Notes: generated by a model not told the origin, from the sequence alone. DNA of 64,000 nucleotides from Spirosoma arboris (GCF_009754945.1 NZ_WPIN01000008.1:62001-126000); one strand, 5' to 3'. Positions 8,749-19,568 are shown, counted from the stretch's first letter. Numbers and translations: made by a program.

Positions 8749-11418
8749 TTACTCTGATCGCAAGCTTTTTACCGGATTCGTCAGGGCGGCTTTGATGCTT
8801 TGGAAGCCGACCGTGAGTAAAGCAATCACAATGGCAAGAATACCGGCCAGGGCGAATACCCACCATTCAAGGTCTACTTTGTAGGCAAAGTCCTTCAACC
8901 ATTGGCTCATGGCCCACCAGGCAATAGGGGAGGCAATTACTAAGGCGATGACGACTAAGACAAGGAAATCCTTTGAGAGCAAGGCTACAATACTGGGCAC
9001 TGATGCCCCTAACACTTTGCGAACGCCAATTTCTTTGGTACGTTGTTGCGCTGTAAAGGTCGCCAGCCCAAACAGGCCCATGCACGAAATCAGAATAGCA
9101 ATAGCGGTAGCCATGTTGACGAGCTGCCCCGTTTTCTGCTCTTTTTCGTAGAGGTTGGCAATGGATTCGTCCAGAAACGCATAGTCAAACTTATTGTCGG
9201 GATAGACCGCTTTCCATTGTTGCTCAATACTTGCCAGCGTTGCTTTTAAATCGCTGAGTTGCCCGCCTTTCGTTGCGAGTTTAACGCCAATATCTTTTGC
9301 CTGCCGAGGCATATAGCCGATAAACACGGGGCTAATTTTTTCATGAAATGACTGCTCGTGGAAATCGGCCACTACGCCAACAATAGGATACTGTTTATCC
9401 TGGAATTGAATGAGTTGATTGACCGCATCGGCTGGTTTTTTAAAGCCTAATGCTTTTGCATACGTAGCATTGATGACTATCTCCCGGAGCGAGTCGCTTT
9501 TCAGGTAGTTTCGACCAGCCAGTAACCGGAGTTTATAAAGCGGAATGAAATTTGCATCGCCCACCTTCGCTGATACATCCATCTCCACGTCCTTTTTGCC
9601 GCTATATTTCAGTTTGGTCACCATATAGGCCTGTCCCATAGGCGGAAACCATTGTAGCGTAGCCATCTCAACCCCAGCTAATTGCCTGATTTTATTGGCC
9701 AAGACAAGGCTTTTTTCATCGCGTAAAGTATGAACTTCAATAATGGCATCGGTTGAAAATCCAAGGTCTTTATTCCGCATATAGTTGAGCTGGCGACCAA
9801 CCATGAGCGTACCGATGATAAAGGCTAATGAAACCGTAAACTGGAACACAATTAACCCTTTTCGCAAATACCCTTTCTGCCCACCCGTCAAAGCCGTTTG
9901 GCCTTTGAGCGTCAGCGCTGGTACATACGACGACAATACCCAGGATGGGTAAAAACCGGACAGAAGCGACGTAATCAGGGTAACGACTCCCAGGAAAACC
10001 AGCGTTTGCCAACTGAACAGATCGAACGTTAATCCTTTTGGAGTGAGCGACTGGAAAACGGAAAGAATAGGACTGACGAGTGCCAGCGAAATGAGCACGG
10101 CCAGAAAAGTTAAAAAGGCAGTTTCACTCAGGAACTGGAGTACCAAATTCGTCCGACTGCTTCCCATTACTTTACGAATCCCTGTCTCTTTAGCCCGTTG
10201 TACAGACTGAGCCGTCGATAAATTGATGAAATTTATTGCTGCAATCAGTAAGATGAAACCAGCAATTGCCATCAGGCCGTATAGCGTTGGTAAATGCGCT
10301 TTTCGAGAGTAATTGTCCCGGTAATTGTCGTTAAAATGAAGGTCGGAGAGGGGTTGTAAACTCGGCCAGAATTTCATTTCCTTCTGAAAATGTCTTTTCG
10401 AGAACTGCTGAAATGGGGCTGCTAATTGAGCGGGTGTTGAGCCTGTTGGCAGCTTCACAAAAGCTTGAGAAGCAGACCAGTTGTCGTTCCAGTCGTCAAG
10501 ATTTATGTCCCGTTTTAACTGACTGGCGCGTATCGTCGCAAACGAAATAAAATCGGTGAAGGTAAAATCAGTTGGTTTCGCCCAATCCTTTACAATACCC
10601 GCTACGCTAACTCGAACCGAATCCTGATAAATAAGCTCTTTACCCAGGATTTCGGTCAGCGGCAAATTCCCAAAATAGGTATGGGCTTTTTCTTCAGACA
10701 GGACTAGTTTAAATGGTTCATTCAGCGCTGTTTTCGGATTGCCTGCCAGCCACTGGTACTTGAAAATATCGAAATACTGCGGTTCAACAACTACTATTTC
10801 AGCATTGCCCCCTGTCCGTCTTCGGCTTTCAAATCGTATCGGCTTTTCTTTTCCGTTCGGGATCAATACATCTGAGTCAATATTGTGAAAAGCGGCAACG
10901 GTTTCGATTCCCGCAACTTCTTTCCGCAGGGCTAATGGAACCGGACCTGGCAGGAAACCTACCGGATGTGTTTCGTCCGTTGCGTTATACTTTACGTCGC
11001 CAACAAGTCGATAAATGCGTTCGCCATCGGGGTGAAACGTATCGTAGCTTAGTTCGAAACTGGTGATGAGGTAAATCACCAGACAGGCCGTTACGCCTAA
11101 CGTAAGACCAAATAGATTAATCAGCGTGCTGACTTTGTGTTTCGTCAGGTTACGAATCGAGGTTTTGAAATAGTTGCGTAGCATAAGCGGGTTCATTAGA
11201 CTTGGTGATGTATACTCAGTCGATTGATGTTTAAGAGCAAAGGGACGTATGAAACGTAGCACATTGACCCAATAGCGTTGGTTTGCTCGCTGGATACCTA
11301 CGGCCCGCACATCGCGGACGAATCGTTCATACAAATCGCCCTGCACTTCCTCCAGCAGGTGGGAAGCACAGAACCATTCGAGTAGTCGGTCAGCGTAACG
11401 AGATGGGGTAGGATTCAT
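8749..11418 (-). CDS. FtsX-like ABC transporter permease with prefix domain, 889 aa
   Basis: Last gene of the five-permease operon. Prefix domain at residues 1-70 (RYADRLLEWFCASHLLEEV), first helix after LRNYFKTSIRNLTKHKVS, MacB-like core, first FtsX block at INFINLSTAQSVQRAKETG, and second FtsX block at QQRTKEIGVRKVLGASVPS, ending NPVKSLRSE. It is full length for this group. There is no ATPase domain and no ATPase gene nearby. The C-terminal 140 residues closely resemble those of the upstream paralogue at 11489, consistent with gene duplication. Confidence 0.92.
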   Translation of the reverse strand: MNPTPSRYADRLLEWFCASHLLEEVQGDLYERFVRDVRAVGIQRANQRYWVNVLRFIRPFALKHQSTEYTSPSLMNPLMLRNYFKTSIRNLTKHKVSTLINLFGLTLGVTACLVIYLITSFELSYDTFHPDGERIYRLVGDVKYNATDETHPVGFLPGPVPLALRKEVAGIETVAAFHNIDSDVLIPNGKEKPIRFESRRRTGGNAEIVVVEPQYFDIFKYQWLAGNPKTALNEPFKLVLSEEKAHTYFGNLPLTEILGKELIYQDSVRVSVAGIVKDWAKPTDFTFTDFISFATIRASQLKRDINLDDWNDNWSASQAFVKLPTGSTPAQLAAPFQQFSKRHFQKEMKFWPSLQPLSDLHFNDNYRDNYSRKAHLPTLYGLMAIAGFILLIAAINFINLSTAQSVQRAKETGIRKVMGSSRTNLVLQFLSETAFLTFLAVLISLALVSPILSVFQSLTPKGLTFDLFSWQTLVFLGVVTLITSLLSGFYPSWVLSSYVPALTLKGQTALTGGQKGYLRKGLIVFQFTVSLAFIIGTLMVGRQLNYMRNKDLGFSTDAIIEVHTLRDEKSLVLANKIRQLAGVEMATLQWFPPMGQAYMVTKLKYSGKKDVEMDVSAKVGDANFIPLYKLRLLAGRNYLKSDSLREIVINATYAKALGFKKPADAVNQLIQFQDKQYPIVGVVADFHEQSFHEKISPVFIGYMPRQAKDIGVKLATKGGQLSDLKATLASIEQQWKAVYPDNKFDYAFLDESIANLYEKEQKTGQLVNMATAIAILISCMGLFGLATFTAQQRTKEIGVRKVLGASVPSIVALLSKDFLVLVVIALVIASPIAWWAMSQWLKDFAYKVDLEWWVFALAGILAIVIALLTVGFQSIKAALTNPVKSLRSE

Positions 11419-11427
11419 AGGCTTGGA

Positions 11428-11485
11428 GCCTGGAACAAGGTGCTCGGTGCAGGAGTATCCTGGCTCCGTGCCCCTTGCTCCAGGC
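11428..11485. repeat. Intergenic hairpin of 7-nt GGAGC/GGTGC units
   Basis: GCCTGGAACAAGGTGCTCGG (11428-11447) pairs with 11466-11485 with three mismatches in 20. It sits between two permease genes of the same operon and steps through units such as GGAACAA and GGTGCTC. Confidence 0.65.
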
Positions 11486-11488
11486 GTT

Positions 11489-14137
11489 TTATTCAGATCG
11501 TAAACTTTTTACTGGATTCATCAATGCGGCTTTGATGCTTTGGAAGCTCACGGTTAGTAAGGCGGTGCTTAGGGCCAGCAAACCAGCCAGCGCAAAGACC
11601 CACCACTCAATCGTAACCTTATAGGCAAAGTCATGGAGCCACTGGTTCATGCCATACCAGGCGATGGGCACCGCAATCAGATTAGCGACGACTACCAGCC
11701 GGACAAACTCTTTGGAAAGCAGGGCCACAATACTCGGTACCGATGCGCCCAGCACCTTTCGAATGCCAATCTCTTTAGTACGTTGTTCCGCCGAAAAAGC
11801 AACCAGGCCGAACAAGCCTAAACAGGCAATCACAATGGCAATCAGTGTGAAATAGAGCACGATACTCGATGTACGCTGCTCTTTTTCGTAATTCCGTTGG
11901 AAATCCTGATCGAGGAATGAATACGAAAAGGGCGTATCTGGATTTACCTTTTTCCACGATTGCTCCATGTCTGCCAGCAGTTTAGCATACGCTGTCGTCT
12001 GCACACTGGCGATAAAATAGCGGTGTTTATCGCCAATCGTGGTCGTTAGTCCATACGGCTTGATTTCCTGATGTAGACTCTCGTAATTATAATTCCTGAC
12101 CACTCCGACGATCTGCATAGGGTGGCGTACATTCTGCCACTCGAAATAGATATGCTTCCCAACAGCCGTTTTGGGGTCAAAGCCTAATTGGTTGACAGCT
12201 ACCTCATTGAGGATTATACTCGTTGAGTCGGCGGTGAAGTTTTTCGAGAAAGCCCGGCCATACAGGAGTTTAAAGCCCAGTGTTTCAACGTAGTCGTTCT
12301 CGACGGTTGCGAAATTTATATCCACTGCCTCATGGACAGTTTTCCCTTCTGCATAAAAAAGAAGGTCATTATCACTCGGAATACCGGGGTAAGTAGAACC
12401 GCTCGCTGCCGCTACCACGTTCGGGTTCTTAAGGACTTCATCCTTAAAGGCAGTGTAATTTCCAGTTGCCTGATTACTCTGGAGAGGTACGACAATTTTT
12501 TGGCTTTTATTGAAACCCAAATGCTGGTTTTGAACGAAAGACAATTGCTGCCAGATAACGATCGCGCCCAAAATCAGAACAATGGACACCGTAAACTGAA
12601 AAACCACCAGACCCTTTCGGAGCGCCGTTGCCGAAATGCTATTGATGAGCTTTCCCTTCAGTACGGTAATTGGCCTGAACGAAGAGAGATAAAACGCTGG
12701 GTACAAGCCAGACAATAAACCTGTTAGTAATGTTATAGCCGCGATCCAGATAACGAAGATAGGGTTCTGGAAAAGCGCTAAGTTCTTTTGCGTAAGGCTA
12801 TTAAAGACAGGAAGCAGGAGTTGGATAAAGCCTAGTGACAGAAAAAGAGCCAACAAGGACATGAGCAATGACTCTCCCAAAAACTGGCTCACCAGCGAGG
12901 CCCGGATAGCCCCCATTGCTTTCCGGATACCGACCTCCTTGGCGCGTTTTTCAGAGCGGGCCGTGCTCAGGTTCATGAAGTTGATGCAGGCAATCAACAG
13001 TAAAAAGGCAGCTATTGACCCAAAAACATACAGATACGTCATGCTCCCATTTGCCGAAATCTCATTGTCCATACTAGACGTCAGATAGATGTCGGGCACG
13101 GCCTGGAGAGCCAACTCCTTAGAAACCCCCAAGGCCTTTAAATCTGCCGCTCCATGCCGATTCAAAAAGGCGGGGAGTTTTGCTTCAAAAGCCTGTGCAT
13201 TGACCCCATCCTTCAATTTAATATAGGTGTAGAAGATATTATTGGTCGCCCAGTTTTTTTGCTGATTTACCCAATTGCCTATATCGCCGTTCTGCATTGA
13301 CAGGAAGAAATGGGCATCAATGTGCGATTTATGCGTGTCGCGAAATACCCCGCTAACGGTATAATTGTAATCGCCAAAAGGAAGCCCAACGTTGATGACC
13401 TTGCCAACCGGGTTTTCTTCACCAAATAGTTTGCTGGATAAGGTTTCAGAAATAACGAGCGTATTCGGCTGATTGATGGCTTTTTGTGGGTTGCCATATT
13501 TAAATGGATACGTGAACAACTCGAAAAAGGTGGAGTCCACATAATAACCGTTGGTTTCAAAAAACTGCTTTTGCTGGTGGTTATGTGTATACCGCAACAG
13601 CATTTTGTCCATGTTCGGAACCTTCAATAGCCGCGTAACCTGTTCGACTTCCGGAAAGTCGTTTTTCAGACCCAAAGCAGTAGGTGCTGCTGTTGCGGCC
13701 CAATTCTCCTGTTTTGTTTCCGTGGCTACCCGATAGAGCCGGTTAACATCTTTGTGATGCTTGTCGTAACTAAGTTCATCAAAAACATACAGGGTAATCA
13801 GCAGACAGGTTGCCAGGCCCACAGCTAATCCAAAAATGTTGATGGCTGAATACACCTTGTTTTTAACGAGATTCCGCCAGGCGATTTTAAAATGATTACT
13901 CAGCATAACAGGACTTAGTGAAAACGGTGATGAATACTCGATCGGTTGACGTTTGAGGGCAAATGGACGCACAAAACGTAACACATTGACCCAATAGCGT
14001 TCGTTCGCACGTTGGCTACCTACATCCCGCACATCGCGAACGAACCGCTCGTACAAATCACCCTGTACTTCCTCCAGCAAATGAGGAGCACAGAACCATT
14101 CGAGTAGGCGGTCAGCGTAACGGGGTGGTGGTTTCAT
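11489..14137 (-). CDS. FtsX-like ABC transporter permease with prefix domain, 882 aa
   Basis: The start is placed at 14137 (MKPPPRYADRLLEWFC), where the prefix domain begins as in its paralogues. The frame stays open to 14221, but those 28 codons are encoded by an inverted repeat and are unlikely to be translated. The rest has the usual plan: MacB-like core, FtsX block at CINFMNLSTARSEKRAKEV, second block at EQRTKEIGIRKVLGASVPS, end NPVKSLRSE. Fourth permease gene of the operon. Confidence 0.92.
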   Translation of the reverse strand: MKPPPRYADRLLEWFCAPHLLEEVQGDLYERFVRDVRDVGSQRANERYWVNVLRFVRPFALKRQPIEYSSPFSLSPVMLSNHFKIAWRNLVKNKVYSAINIFGLAVGLATCLLITLYVFDELSYDKHHKDVNRLYRVATETKQENWAATAAPTALGLKNDFPEVEQVTRLLKVPNMDKMLLRYTHNHQQKQFFETNGYYVDSTFFELFTYPFKYGNPQKAINQPNTLVISETLSSKLFGEENPVGKVINVGLPFGDYNYTVSGVFRDTHKSHIDAHFFLSMQNGDIGNWVNQQKNWATNNIFYTYIKLKDGVNAQAFEAKLPAFLNRHGAADLKALGVSKELALQAVPDIYLTSSMDNEISANGSMTYLYVFGSIAAFLLLIACINFMNLSTARSEKRAKEVGIRKAMGAIRASLVSQFLGESLLMSLLALFLSLGFIQLLLPVFNSLTQKNLALFQNPIFVIWIAAITLLTGLLSGLYPAFYLSSFRPITVLKGKLINSISATALRKGLVVFQFTVSIVLILGAIVIWQQLSFVQNQHLGFNKSQKIVVPLQSNQATGNYTAFKDEVLKNPNVVAAASGSTYPGIPSDNDLLFYAEGKTVHEAVDINFATVENDYVETLGFKLLYGRAFSKNFTADSTSIILNEVAVNQLGFDPKTAVGKHIYFEWQNVRHPMQIVGVVRNYNYESLHQEIKPYGLTTTIGDKHRYFIASVQTTAYAKLLADMEQSWKKVNPDTPFSYSFLDQDFQRNYEKEQRTSSIVLYFTLIAIVIACLGLFGLVAFSAEQRTKEIGIRKVLGASVPSIVALLSKEFVRLVVVANLIAVPIAWYGMNQWLHDFAYKVTIEWWVFALAGLLALSTALLTVSFQSIKAALMNPVKSLRSE

Positions 14138-14142
14138 AGTTG

Positions 14143-14224
14143 TAGTGCCGCTCCGGCGGCCCGACGACCGTCCCGGTCGGTCGATTATAGCTGATTTACA
14201 TCCGACCGGGACGGTCGGCACTAC
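14143..14224. repeat. Inverted repeat of the AGTGCCGACCGTCCCGGTCGG type with an inserted segment
   Basis: GACCGTCCCGGTCGG near 14166-14180 pairs with CCGACCGGGACGGTC shortly before 14218. The outer arms AGTGCCG and CGGCACT also pair. The left arm holds about 15 extra bases between its outer and inner parts. It sits between two permease genes and reaches the stop codon of the upstream one. Confidence 0.65.
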
Positions 14225-16875
14225 TCAGTTCGCAAACTCTTCGCTGGATTGGTAATGGCTGCTTTTAGTGACTGATACGATACCGTCGCCAACGTAATAA
14301 CCACAATCATTCCCAGCGCTAGGGCGAAAACCCACCAGCTGAAATCGATGTGATAGGCGTATCCGTTTAGCCAGCCCCGCATCAGGAACCAGCCAAGTGG
14401 TGCGGCCAGTACAAAGCCAATGAGCATCAGCTTACTAAACTCCTTGCCAAACAGCCAGAGCACCTGATTCACCGTTGCACCCATCACTTTCCGAATGCCA
14501 ATCTCCTTCGTTTTTGCTTCGCTCATGAACGACACTAAGGCATACAGGCCCAGGCAACCAATCAGTATGGCGATCAGTGAGAATACCTGTATCAACCCTA
14601 GCAGAACGCGCTCCTTCAGGTAGAACTGATCGAGCATTTCATCCACAAAAGAGGCTTTGTAGACAGCCTCCGGAAATAACTCGTTCCATCGGGCTTCTAC
14701 TGCCTTGGTCGTTTCTGCCAAATCGGCCGGATTTAGTTTAATCGCAGCCATGTTATTCTCAGGGTGATAGTTGATGAGGGTCGTTGGTGGAATGGTCGAG
14801 TATAGCTCGTCGGTATTGAAGTCATTGACTACCCCGACAATAACTCGATGTTGCCCCCATATAGTAAGCTGTTTTCCCAGCACATCACCGGGTGATTGAA
14901 GGCCCAGTTGCTTCACCATCGTTCCGTTGACAAGGGCTTCGTTGTTGGTCGTATCGTTGGTGCTGAAGTTACGTCCAGCCAGCAATTTCAGGCCGAAGAG
15001 TGGCACATAATTCATGTCGCCGATTTTGGCTCGGGTCGGAAATTTTTCGGGCTGAGTGTGCGTGTCGAATGTAAACGAAACCGGATCTCTTTGGCGCGAT
15101 GTGGGTGGCTCGGCACCCAAAGAAATTTGCTCAACTCCTGGCAAAGTCTGTAATTGATCACGCAGCGTTTGCTGACGGATGGGATCATCGGTAGGGACTG
15201 GAACAGTCAGAACGGCATCTTTGTAGAAGCCCAGGTCTTTCTTCTGCATGTATCGTACCTGAGCCATCATCACGATGAGCCCGATAATAAACAACTGCGT
15301 AATAAAGAATTGCACGACGACTAGTCCACGCCGAACGGACACACTACCCACCTGTTTCGTCGTTAACCGACCTCGTAAGGCCGCTACTGGATTAAAGCGG
15401 GACAACACTAACGATGGATAAAAACCGGCTATCAGAATAACGCCCAGAATCAGCGCACCAAACCACAGAAGTGACTGAGGTTTGAGAAGGTCAAGTACAG
15501 ACAGGTCAGTTCCCAGAATGGCTAATGCGTTGTTCAGCAGGGGTAAAGCCAGCTGGGCGAATAAGATCGCGACAAGGACAGCTGTCAGCGTTATGAGCGT
15601 TGTTTCGATAAGGAATTGCCCAATCAATTGCATACGCGTACTGCCCATTGCCTTCCGGACGCCCACTTCCTTCGACCGCTTGAGCGCATAAGCCGTCGCG
15701 ATATTGATGAAATTGATGCAGGCCGCTATGACCAGAAACAGACCCACAATAATCAGTGCGTATAAAATGGGCCGGGGCGCTGTGCCACCATATTGCGGAT
15801 TGTGGTTCAGATCGGAGAGGGGCAGAGCGTGAAAATCCAGTAGTTTGGCATCTTTGGTCTTCAGGTATTTATGGCCCGTGGCAACTAATGCATCGGCTAA
15901 GCGCTGAGGTACTGTCCCCTCGCGCAACGCCACAAAACACATAGCATGAATGCCTTCCCAGTTTTGCATCGCCTGTTTCCCATTTTCGCCCATCATAGCT
16001 GGAACTGTGCTATACGAGATGAGAACATCGTACCGTAGTTTGGTATTCGAAGGTGGGTTTTTAATGATGCCCGTTACGGTCAGATTGGTCTGATTATCAA
16101 AGCGTATCGTTCGACCAATGACGTTTTGTGTATCAAAATACTTCTGAGCGTAGCGCTCTGATAACACAACCGTATTGGGAGCTGCTAAGGCCGTTTTGGG
16201 GTTACCGCTACGCCACTGCACATCGAATACATCGAAGAATTGCGGTTCGGTAAAACAGATATTTCGCGATTCCTCAAACTTCTTCGCAAAGCCACCTTTG
16301 CCGTTTGGTATGCCCACAACACGCCCAAACGTATTTTCCAGTCGGACGGCACTTTCTACGAATGGGTATTCTCGTCGAAGTACGTCGGCCAGCGGTCGGG
16401 GAGTGGCATCGGTGGGCACTACGTTCTCGTGCCGAATGTCGGTTACAACCCAGAACGTACGGTCGGCTTTGGCGTGGTAGCGGTCAAAGCTGAACATATA
16501 GCTGACCAGCAGGAAGATGACAATGCCACAGGCTAGTCCGGCAGCTAACCCGAAGGTATTGATGGCGCTCACCTGACGATTCCGCCATAGGTTTCGTAAG
16601 GAGATATTTAGGTAGTTGCGGAACATAAGGGTGAATGAAGGTTTAGGGTAGTCAAATTGATGCCTGAAGGCTGCTGGTAATCCCGCCCAATACTGCCCTG
16701 ATCGGGGCCATAAAAAACCCAATACTTCCTTGTTGAACTGCCGCCTTGCTTCGGCCAGACCAACCGAAGCAACTCGTCGATTGAATCGCTCATACAAGTC
16801 GCCCTGCACCTCTTCCAGCAAAAGAGGATTGCAGAAAATTTCCAGCAGTCGGTTAGCTAAGCGAGGTGGGGTCAT
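14221..16875 (-). CDS. FtsX-like ABC transporter permease with prefix domain, 884 aa
   Basis: Start at 16875 (MTPPRLANRLLEIFCNPLL) by alignment with the other prefix domains; the open frame extends to 17037 but overlaps the neighbour's 3' end. It differs more from the rest: NISLRNLWRNRQVSAINTFG before the first helix, FtsX block at CINFINIATAYALKRSKEV, second block at EAKTKEIGIRKVMGATVNQ, end NPAKSLRTE. Third permease gene of the operon. Full length; no nucleotide-binding domain. Confidence 0.92.
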   Translation of the reverse strand: MTPPRLANRLLEIFCNPLLLEEVQGDLYERFNRRVASVGLAEARRQFNKEVLGFLWPRSGQYWAGLPAAFRHQFDYPKPSFTLMFRNYLNISLRNLWRNRQVSAINTFGLAAGLACGIVIFLLVSYMFSFDRYHAKADRTFWVVTDIRHENVVPTDATPRPLADVLRREYPFVESAVRLENTFGRVVGIPNGKGGFAKKFEESRNICFTEPQFFDVFDVQWRSGNPKTALAAPNTVVLSERYAQKYFDTQNVIGRTIRFDNQTNLTVTGIIKNPPSNTKLRYDVLISYSTVPAMMGENGKQAMQNWEGIHAMCFVALREGTVPQRLADALVATGHKYLKTKDAKLLDFHALPLSDLNHNPQYGGTAPRPILYALIIVGLFLVIAACINFINIATAYALKRSKEVGVRKAMGSTRMQLIGQFLIETTLITLTAVLVAILFAQLALPLLNNALAILGTDLSVLDLLKPQSLLWFGALILGVILIAGFYPSLVLSRFNPVAALRGRLTTKQVGSVSVRRGLVVVQFFITQLFIIGLIVMMAQVRYMQKKDLGFYKDAVLTVPVPTDDPIRQQTLRDQLQTLPGVEQISLGAEPPTSRQRDPVSFTFDTHTQPEKFPTRAKIGDMNYVPLFGLKLLAGRNFSTNDTTNNEALVNGTMVKQLGLQSPGDVLGKQLTIWGQHRVIVGVVNDFNTDELYSTIPPTTLINYHPENNMAAIKLNPADLAETTKAVEARWNELFPEAVYKASFVDEMLDQFYLKERVLLGLIQVFSLIAILIGCLGLYALVSFMSEAKTKEIGIRKVMGATVNQVLWLFGKEFSKLMLIGFVLAAPLGWFLMRGWLNGYAYHIDFSWWVFALALGMIVVITLATVSYQSLKAAITNPAKSLRTE

Positions 16876-16922
16876 GGCAAGGGTTGACGGGATGGCAGGG
16901 ATTGTAAGACTTATCCTGCTAT

Positions 16923-19562
16923 TTATTCGGAACGTAACGATTTTACCGGATTGACCAGCGCGGCTTTGATGCTTTGAAAACTGACGGTTAACAACGTAAT
17001 CACTAACGCTCCGACACCAGATACGGCGAAAATCCACCAGGATAGATCGGTGTGGTATTGGTATTTCTGGAGCCAGTTGCCCAGGAAATAGTACGCAATT
17101 GGCGTAGCGATGCCAAACGAAATAACGACCAATAGCACAAAGTCTTTAGAGAGTAAGGACCACAGGCTCGTCACGGATGCGCCTAATACTTTACGAACTC
17201 CAATTTCTTTGGTACGGGCTTCGGCCACGAATGAGGCAAGGCCAAATAAACCCAGGCAGGAAATAAAGATGGCGAGAATGGTAAAGAAGGTTGCCAGCTT
17301 ACCGATACGATCTTCATCCGCAAACTTTTTCGCATACTCTTCATCAATAAACGTATAATTAAAAGGCAAGTAGGGATTGTATTTTTTAAACGCCTTTTCT
17401 ATTTTAACCAATGCCTCTTTTATCGGCACGCCTGTTTTTATAGCAACCGTTACACTACCAATCCAGGTACGGCTGGTCAAATAAACCATAGGCGTTACCG
17501 ACTTGTAAGGCGACTCCTGGATGATATCCTTCACCACACCAATCACCCGATAATTTTTACCTTCGTACTGGATAGTCTCCCCCACAATAGCCTTCTTCAT
17601 TCCTATTTGTTTCACGGCCGCTTCATTCAATACCATGGCAGAACTGTCTGTTCCAAAATCTCTGGAAAAATCCCTTCCTGCTTTCAGTTGCCAGCCGATT
17701 GTTTTACCAAAATCTTCTGTCATATACATAAAACCAAAACTTGGTAATGTATTGGGATTTTTGCCCTCCCAGTTAAAGCCGGTGCGCCATGCACCCAGGT
17801 TTGTCGTTGCGTCAGATGCTCCAGACATGTTATCGACCACACCGGTTGCCAATAGGTCGTTTCGTACGGCATCATAGAACCTGGGCAACCCCTGTGTTAC
17901 TCCGCCGACGGTTATCAATCCTTCTTTCTTATAATTAATGGGCCTGTTTTTGGCAAACTGAATTTGTTTAAAAACAACAACGGTCCCAATGATCAAGGCA
18001 ATTGAAAAACTGAATTGCGTCACCACTAAAACCTTGCGTGGCAGCGATGCATATTTGCCCACGCGAAAGGTGCCTTTTAATACGTTTATGGCGTCAAACT
18101 TTGATAAATACAAGGCAGGGTAGCTGCCGGCCAGCAAGCTGGTGATGAGGGTAAATCCCAGTGTGCAAAGCCAGAATGTTGGGCTACTCCATGGCAGTTG
18201 TATATTTTTAGCGGCCAGGGAATTGAACAAAGGCAGCAATACAATAACCAGGATAATAGAAACTATACATGATACGAAAGCGACCAGTATACTCTCACTT
18301 AAAAACTGGCGTATAAGTTGGCCGCGTAACGAGCCTACGGCTTTGCGTATACCCACTTCTTTGGCCCGCTTTTCGCTACGGGCTGTTGAAAGGTTCATAA
18401 AGTTGATACACGCCAGCAGCAGCACAAATACCCCAATGATCGAAAACAGCCACACAAATTGGATAAGCCCTCCGACGGGTTTGCCATTCTTAAACTCGCT
18501 GTACAAATGCCACTTATCCATTGGATATAGATAAGCGCTTTCAACGCCTTCGGCTTTTGTTTTATGCGCCATCACTACGTTCTTAATCTTCTCTGTTTCC
18601 TTATCCACATCCACATTGTCGGCCAACTGCACATAGCATTGCCAGGAACGGTTATTCCAACTGGTGGCAGCATCTTTCACCCATTGTTCTGTAGTGATAT
18701 ATTTTTTCCAGGGCAGGAAATAGTTTGCATTCTGCAAGCTTGGAAATGTATTTCCTGTTATGGGGCTTTTATTGGGAAAATCCCGGAACACCCCCCCCAC
18801 TTTATAATTGTCATTGTTATCAACCCTGATTATTTTGCCCAGGGGTTCAGCATCACCAAACAATGCTTGAGCCATAGTGGCATCAATAAGAATAGATGAG
18901 GGGTCGGTTAATGCATTGATGTTGCCTTTCAGCATACTAAGCGAAAACATCGCTGGAAATTTATCTTCTACCCACAGGCCAATACCTGAAATTGTTTTGT
19001 CACCTACCACAAGGGCACTCCCGTTCCACCTCGACATGGAGATGTTTTTAAAGTCGCTTCCATACTTGCTGCGCAGTTCACCAGCAATGGGCTGGCAAAC
19101 CCGCGGGTCGGTATTCATCGCTCCATCATCGCCAATGCTGGTGGTCATTACCTGTGCGAGCTGCTTGTGATTGGTAAACGAGAGGTCGTAGGTAACCTCA
19201 TCCCATATCCATAAGCCAATGAGCATGGCTGTTGCCATGCCGGCAGCAAGCCCGCCAATGTTAATAAAGGAATAAACCTTCTGACGAGTCAGATTGCGAA
19301 AGGCGATTTTAAGATAATTCCGTAGCATGACAGGGTTGAGGAAAGAAGGTTTTGGATGTTCGTTAGCTTGTCGTTTCAGTGCGAACGGGCGCAGGAAGCC
19401 CAGCACATTACGCCAATAGTTTCGGTTGGCCTGGGCTACGCTCTGTTGCACCACATCCCGAACGTAGCGCTCGTACAAATCGCCCTGCACTTCCTCCAGT
19501 AAGTGAGGAGCACAGAACCATTCGATCAGGCGGTCAGCTAAACGAGGTGGAGTTGGTGCCAT
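16923..19562 (-). CDS. FtsX-like ABC transporter permease with prefix domain, 879 aa
   Basis: Start at 19562 (MAPTPPRLADRLIEWFC), matching the paralogues. The frame continues upstream to 19643, but that part is hairpin sequence. Layout: prefix domain, helix after LRNYLKIAFRNLTRQKVYS, MacB-like core, FtsX block at CINFMNLSTARSEKRAKEV, second block at EARTKEIGVRKVLGASVTS, end NPVKSLRSE. The core is more lysine- and asparagine-rich than in its neighbours, so it may be a more recently acquired copy. Second permease gene of the operon. Confidence 0.92.
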   Translation of the reverse strand: MAPTPPRLADRLIEWFCAPHLLEEVQGDLYERYVRDVVQQSVAQANRNYWRNVLGFLRPFALKRQANEHPKPSFLNPVMLRNYLKIAFRNLTRQKVYSFINIGGLAAGMATAMLIGLWIWDEVTYDLSFTNHKQLAQVMTTSIGDDGAMNTDPRVCQPIAGELRSKYGSDFKNISMSRWNGSALVVGDKTISGIGLWVEDKFPAMFSLSMLKGNINALTDPSSILIDATMAQALFGDAEPLGKIIRVDNNDNYKVGGVFRDFPNKSPITGNTFPSLQNANYFLPWKKYITTEQWVKDAATSWNNRSWQCYVQLADNVDVDKETEKIKNVVMAHKTKAEGVESAYLYPMDKWHLYSEFKNGKPVGGLIQFVWLFSIIGVFVLLLACINFMNLSTARSEKRAKEVGIRKAVGSLRGQLIRQFLSESILVAFVSCIVSIILVIVLLPLFNSLAAKNIQLPWSSPTFWLCTLGFTLITSLLAGSYPALYLSKFDAINVLKGTFRVGKYASLPRKVLVVTQFSFSIALIIGTVVVFKQIQFAKNRPINYKKEGLITVGGVTQGLPRFYDAVRNDLLATGVVDNMSGASDATTNLGAWRTGFNWEGKNPNTLPSFGFMYMTEDFGKTIGWQLKAGRDFSRDFGTDSSAMVLNEAAVKQIGMKKAIVGETIQYEGKNYRVIGVVKDIIQESPYKSVTPMVYLTSRTWIGSVTVAIKTGVPIKEALVKIEKAFKKYNPYLPFNYTFIDEEYAKKFADEDRIGKLATFFTILAIFISCLGLFGLASFVAEARTKEIGVRKVLGASVTSLWSLLSKDFVLLVVISFGIATPIAYYFLGNWLQKYQYHTDLSWWIFAVSGVGALVITLLTVSFQSIKAALVNPVKSLRSE

Positions 19563-19568
19563 AGGTTT

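Noticed and set aside
14138..14221. Longer N-terminus for the permease ending at 11489
   Set aside because: The extra 28 codons are encoded by an inverted repeat, and paralogues all start at the prefix domain.
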